A DNA stretch of 64,000 bases, taken from positions 3,091,340-3,155,339 of the forward strand of contig CAJNOP010000015.1 in assembly GCA_905250075.1 (NCBI GenBank), written 5' to 3'. Shown one piece after another: positions 59,394-64,000 of the stretch. The stretch's first letter is position 1. Each line of letters opens with the position of its first letter. Source of the DNA: Rotaria sp. Silwood1 (taxonomy: Eukaryota > Rotifera > Eurotatoria > Philodinida > Philodinidae). A program made the position numbers and the translations under genes. A model generated the notes under the pieces. It saw nothing but the letters and a program-made list of their open reading frames with translations, searched no databases and had not been told where the DNA came from.

Positions 59394-62064
59394 ATTGTTC
59401 GATGAACAATCCATGCAGCCGCCATGGTTACTGTCGTGATGATGACCAAGGTCAATGGACTTGTGAATGTAAGTTCTGGTGGCAAGGAAGGCTATGTAAT
59501 GAACGTAAGTGGAATTTTATATTTCGTTGTAGACAGCATATCAGAATAAAGTATGAACACTAACTATAGGATATTGCACTTATTTTCTTGTATTTTGCAG
59601 AATCCAGTAGTGGTAAACAAATAATTGCTTTGGGTGTGACTTTAGGAGCGATTATGGTCCTGTATTATACTATTACACTAATCCGTTACATACAAAAGAG
59701 ACGAAAAAATGTACTACTAGAAACTAAAGTCAAGTAAGACTTAATTATTGAAATCCACTTCAATGTTTTTGATTATCTATAGACATAACGATCTTAAAAC
59801 AAATCGGAAACCTTCGAAAATATCATCACAGGCTCACCGTTCGTCTCGAAAACTCTATTCTTGTCTAATGGGATTAAGTACGATTCTAGTCTGTTTCATG
59901 GCTTTGATCATCAAATGGATTCTAATCAAACCGATTCATGTTAGTATGACTTTTAAATTCGATCGACAATTACCTCTCTTCTTTCAACAACATGTTTGGT
60001 GCTCGATCATTGAATTGCGTGAAGAATTTAACATTATTACTTTTCCATTAGCTTGTCTTCTTATCGTTATGTTTGCTATTATGACTAAACGGAATCGATC
60101 AAAAACAAATCATTGGTTTCAGGGTTATGGAGCTATACCAGTGCCGGTGGATTTTTTCGCTCATGTTAAACGAACATTTGCTGCAGTAGTCTTTGCTATT
60201 TATGCAGACGAATTGTTGGACATTGCAAATGAATTGATCAGTGGTGATGATACACCATCGGACAAAGGTCTCTTTGTACAAAATTGACCTTCAGTCGACT
60301 CAAAATCCGAAATGTGTTTTTTTCGTTCTAGGAGTGATCTTTGCTTATCTATTGCAAATCGCAAGAGTTCTCATAATTGGTTTTCGACGGTATCCTATCC
60401 TTGCTGCCGTCTATTTAAATACTGTATTTACTCTATTCTGTGCTACTTTATATGCTTGGCTCGATTTCGCCGTTGTTATTTTCCACAGTAGTTTATGTCA
60501 CAGTGCTTTTTATCCAACCGAAAGAAATTTTAATGCCACCGAAGGAATGAAATTGATTGATAAATTCAATTTCTATGGTACCGGAATGAAATTACTTTAT
60601 TTTCAGCTCGGTACCGATGTTCCTCAGTATCTATGTTTGGCCTATATAAGTATCAAATTACCAATATTGTTGTACAAACGTCTTCGACAACGGCAGACGA
60701 TCGTCGATGGGTTGACCCGTGAACAAGAAATTCTATTGTATTCATCGTTACCCCATTCGATAGAAACTCTATATGTAAGAAAGTTGTTCGGAATGACAAC
60801 GACAGATGCCTCCAATTATCGATGGGCATGGATTTTTCAAAAGATTTACCATTGGCGAGATGATTTTCGATTTTCCTCACGTGTTCTCTCAGTTTACGCA
60901 TCTGTCTTCCTTCTTCTCTTCTTCATCACTGTTCAGGTTAAGCATTGACCTAATTATATGTCCATCAGGCGACAGCATTTTTCGAACTCTAAAAAAGAAT
61001 TTCTTTTCATTTAGATGATATTTCGTGGCCTGCCATTGTTGTATAAAATGCAGCAAAGTTTACACGTAGCGATCACGAGATCAGGAGAAAAGTCCAATCC
61101 AAGTGTCGAATTGGAATTTCCACTTCCCAATTTCATTCCAGTGTATTTGACAGCAACTGCCATTACGCTAGTGATCATCATCACTCAATTGCTTGTCATG
61201 CTCGTTTCGATTCGTCGAAATCTTCTTCAAGCTTTTCATGGTGATGATTGTGAAATTCCACGACGAACATCTTCAGACAATATCCAACATGCTGGTGGCA
61301 ATGTCCATTTTGCCGGCTACTTCATTGGCTATCTTCTATGGGGCTACATTCTCGTTGGAGTCATAGCATTCATCATAACACTAATTATTGGCTCATTTAT
61401 TCGCTACGGTAGTGTCCGCTTTGTCGAACATATTCTCAAAAATGTCATCCCTCTCTTGCTTATTATCGGCTTCAAAAGTTATTTGAACCAACTTTTGGCA
61501 CAATATGTCTTTCTGCAGCAAGCTGGTAATGTTCTGTCGCTTGGAAACCGACGTCTATTCATGGTATTCGTTTACTTCAACTTCTTCCTCGATGCTTTTC
61601 TTGGTTTAGTTTCTTCGATAATACGTATCGGACGAGGTATTTTCGGTGGCATTATATACATGTGTCGGTTAGATTATGCAACGATGGGACGAAAATTAGA
61701 AACCATGGACGAAGGTTTTAGTGCTTACTGTGGTTTTATCCATATGGAATGTGCTCATCGACATCCAGTTATGCTATTTTTTGCCAGTCATATTCTGCGA
61801 CAATATCTCGAATCGAAGAAAAAACTATCTCGAGCACAACGTAAATGGCATCTAGCCATCTTTTTAATAGCCAATCCAACGTTTGTCTATCGACGAAAAG
61901 CATTTCTTGAACAGTCACATATGCGTGAAAAACGTCTGATGTTTATTGGACTGAGAAGTCGTCGGAAGATTTACGTTGAACAACCATTCAACAAAATGAC
62001 TCAGCCTGCTAACATCATCTCACAAATTGATCTGAACGATTTGTCGCACCGGCAACAATTCTAA
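59394..62064 (+). CDS. STRA6-like retinol transporter with N-terminal EGF-like domain (5' end unresolved)
   Basis: Exons 59394-59504, 59601-59733, 59783-60267 (or to 60243), 60332-60936 and 61015-62064; at least 794 residues. Exon 1 encodes a single EGF-like module CSMNNPCSRHGYC...WTCECKFWWQGRLC; exon 2 a membrane segment (IIALGVTLGAIMVLYYTITL). The rest matches the RBP-receptor family: GYGAIPVPVDFFAHVKRTFA parallels the SPVDF region of STRA6, and the C-terminal part has LETMDEGFSAYCGFIHME, HRHPVMLFFASHIL and KWHLAIFLIANPTFVYRRKA, as in vertebrate STRA6 (TLDPGYYTYRNF ... LLHNPTLQVFRKTA). Multipass plasma-membrane protein expected to move retinoid. Phases fit at each listed junction. The exon with the start codon was not found: 59394 needs a phase-1 donor. 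Confidence 0.85.
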
Positions 62065-64000
62065 TGCTACTCATCTTTTTTGTTCTAACTAACGAACTAA
62101 TCTGACTTGAACCTGTAAGGAAGGATATCATTCATCTTCTTTTTGTGTTAAATAAGGAAACAAAGTCTCTTGTCTTTTCACACAAACGGCATCATCAAGA
62201 ATGATGAGCGATGGCAAAAAGTACAAAATAGTCGAAGATATAAATTGATTATGTCGAAGTCCAATTCATTCGTCGTATTTCTATAAATAACTTAAGACAA
62301 ATGAGTTATTTTTCACAATTCAAGATTGAATTGCTTATGAGTTTCTATTAATCAAACGAATACAAACTCAGATGTGAGTGTGAGGGAATGAACGAGGAAA
62401 TAGGTGAATCTCTTATTTCACACATTCACACGCTAATGCTGAAGTATTCATGGTTAAAGGAAAAAAAATAGAAAACTTTAAATAGTATGCCGAATCAAAT
62501 ATGGTTTCATAGAAAATGCATGAAACTCATGGGAATTTAACGAAGCTATCAATCATTTTATATAAAAAATTCGAAATCTTGAAATAGATAATGAAGTAGT
62601 GAACAATTTAGTTCTCATGATACAAAATCTTTAAGACCTTCATTCGATATTACTGACATGCAGATTACAATCTAGAATAATGAATCACCTCAATGATTTA
62701 CATATTACACTAATGAGAAGACATTGTCCAGAATTATGGTACTTTTAAATAAAACTTATAACTGCAGTAACATCCAATTTCGAAATTTTCCAGAAACTAC
62801 AAGAAAATTAGATTGTCAATCAAGAGAGTATAGACGACGTCAAAAGTCTTGTATCACTGTTGATTTTTAAAGCATATAGTCAAACTACACCACATTCATT
62901 TAATATGAATATATGTGTATACAGCAGATATTAAGTACTATACTTTTAAGTCATGTTTTTTTTTAGTATTGAAGTTCCTAATCACTCAATGTAATACTTA
63001 GTAAATAAATAAAAGGACACCTTTATTTTCTTTTTATGAAGACTCAAAGCAAAGTTCAAAGAGTCTCTTGGAAGTTCATTCGATAACAAATTTTCCACTC
63101 TTCAGAACAATTGGCTTGATTTTCTTAATGAGTTTATTTTGTAGGAAAAAAAATTTGGAAGACTATGATCTCTTATTATTTTCTGCGAACATCTAATGAT
63201 TTTTACAAGTCTGTACTCATCAAGTCCAACACTAAATGTAAAGTATTTAGTATCAATAGGTAGAAAATTTCATGATCTCTACTTTCAATGTTCGTTCAAG
63301 ACTTCTAATACTGTCATTCACAGGAGCAACCACTCAAAAACTAACACTTTGTGGTATTTTCTTTTTGGATACACTTTCGTAATTCGTGTTTTCAAATGTT
63401 TGACGTGCTCTAAGAAAGGTTCATTATTATACCATCTGCTGCACAACTTAATTCTGAATAAAATGATATAACATTAAAACTGAATAATAAGAATCTTTCG
63501 AGTATCTCTTCGGTTAAAACCATACCACGGCATGAGCATGTCAAACAAGGAGTCTGCAGTGTTTTCGAATTTTTTACTTCAGATATTTCTCTTCGAAATA
63601 TTTTCACTAAAATCTCGAAACATCAAGCGATGAAGAATTTATGAAGTATCTTGTAGTATGTGTCAAAGTATGGAGGGAACTAATTCCTAAGCATCAAACT
63701 TTTTAATCAATTTTGAGTTGTTTTACCGTAGCACTTGAGTATCTGTCAATTTTTTCTATTTTGTGAAAAATAATCTAAAAGAAGTGCTGCAGTATCTAGA
63801 GTATAAACTCAGATGGACCTCTCCCCCGACTTCTACAGATTGTAACAGACTTTATTGATATATGATGAAAGATTTTATATCAATAACGTCTCGTTCTATT
63901 ATATGTACTAGTTCCTTTTTATATTCGAAACAACAAGTCAACTGTTCTGTCAAGCAAAAAATTCTCTATCAAACACGCTTAGAATGAATTGTTTATGCTG
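62065..64000. other. 3' flank of STRA6-like gene, nothing recognised
   Basis: AT-rich DNA with a weak G-rich/C-rich inverted pair near 62370-62435 (GATGTGAGTGTGAGGG and CACACATTCACACG). Short open frames at 63196-63471 and 63410-63607 overlap on opposite strands and have no motif. Confidence 0.4.

Noticed and set aside
60268..60294. A 27-bp intron ending at TTCAG in the STRA6-like gene
   Set aside because: Too short and the wrong length for the frame; the pyrimidine-rich acceptor at 60330-60331 gives a 64-bp (or 88-bp) intron with matching phase.

Overview
The window is eukaryotic and animal. It is very AT-rich, most introns are 40-100 bp with GT..AG ends, and the genes are metazoan: a Shaker-type potassium channel, cytosolic ribosomal protein S20, mitochondrial methylcrotonoyl-CoA carboxylase beta, a rhodopsin-like GPCR, a METTL7-type methyltransferase, GT11, GT92 and HtrL/YibB-type glycosyltransferases and a STRA6-like retinol transporter. 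My best guess is a bdelloid rotifer. The reasons are intron style, good splice acceptors placed 0-9 nt before several start codons (compatible with spliced-leader trans-splicing) and many interstitial tracts resembling the bdelloid telomere unit TGTGGG, which I recall from memory. This is inference, not proof. Two assembly gaps are present: exactly 100 N at 12073-12172 and 10 N at 40018-40027.

Layout. 1-9083: a Shaker (Kv1) gene on + with a large 5' region holding several phase-2 alternative N-terminal exons that feed one common core (6747-9083). 9084-13200: a diverged foldback repeat, a small two-exon Ig-like membrane protein gene (11325-11992), a gap, a 19-bp tandem repeat and a small inverted repeat. 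13215-19638: RpS20 (intronless), the 15-exon MCCC2 gene (13881-19355) with a foldback element in intron 1 and a 1.4-kb intron 13, and a small Tyr/Gly-rich membrane protein convergent with MCCC2. 19639-26554: AT-rich, no gene seen, two foldbacks. 26555-27971: four-exon GPCR. 29529-30345: METTL7-like gene on -. 30346-35166: no gene, one long decayed foldback. 35167-37269: two intronless type II membrane glycosyltransferase genes (HtrL/YibB-type, GT11) in tandem on -, 72 bp apart. 37700-40680: satellite arrays carrying a hAT-like MITE. 42259-43719: GT92 gene on -. 43720-59390: repeat-rich, gene-poor (foldbacks, telomere-like tracts, short tandem arrays, a second hAT-like MITE). 59394-62064: STRA6-like gene with an EGF-like ectodomain. 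62065-64000: nothing identified.

How they fit together. The genes do not form a pathway cluster. The only functional grouping is the Golgi-type glycosylation set (GT11 and HtrL/YibB-type side by side, GT92 about 5 kb away), all on the minus strand and all with single-exon coding regions. The most interesting signals are the modular N-terminus of the Shaker gene, the EGF/STRA6 architecture, the telomere-like element family with a shared core, and the hAT-like element in the satellite with its diagnostic 8-bp duplication.
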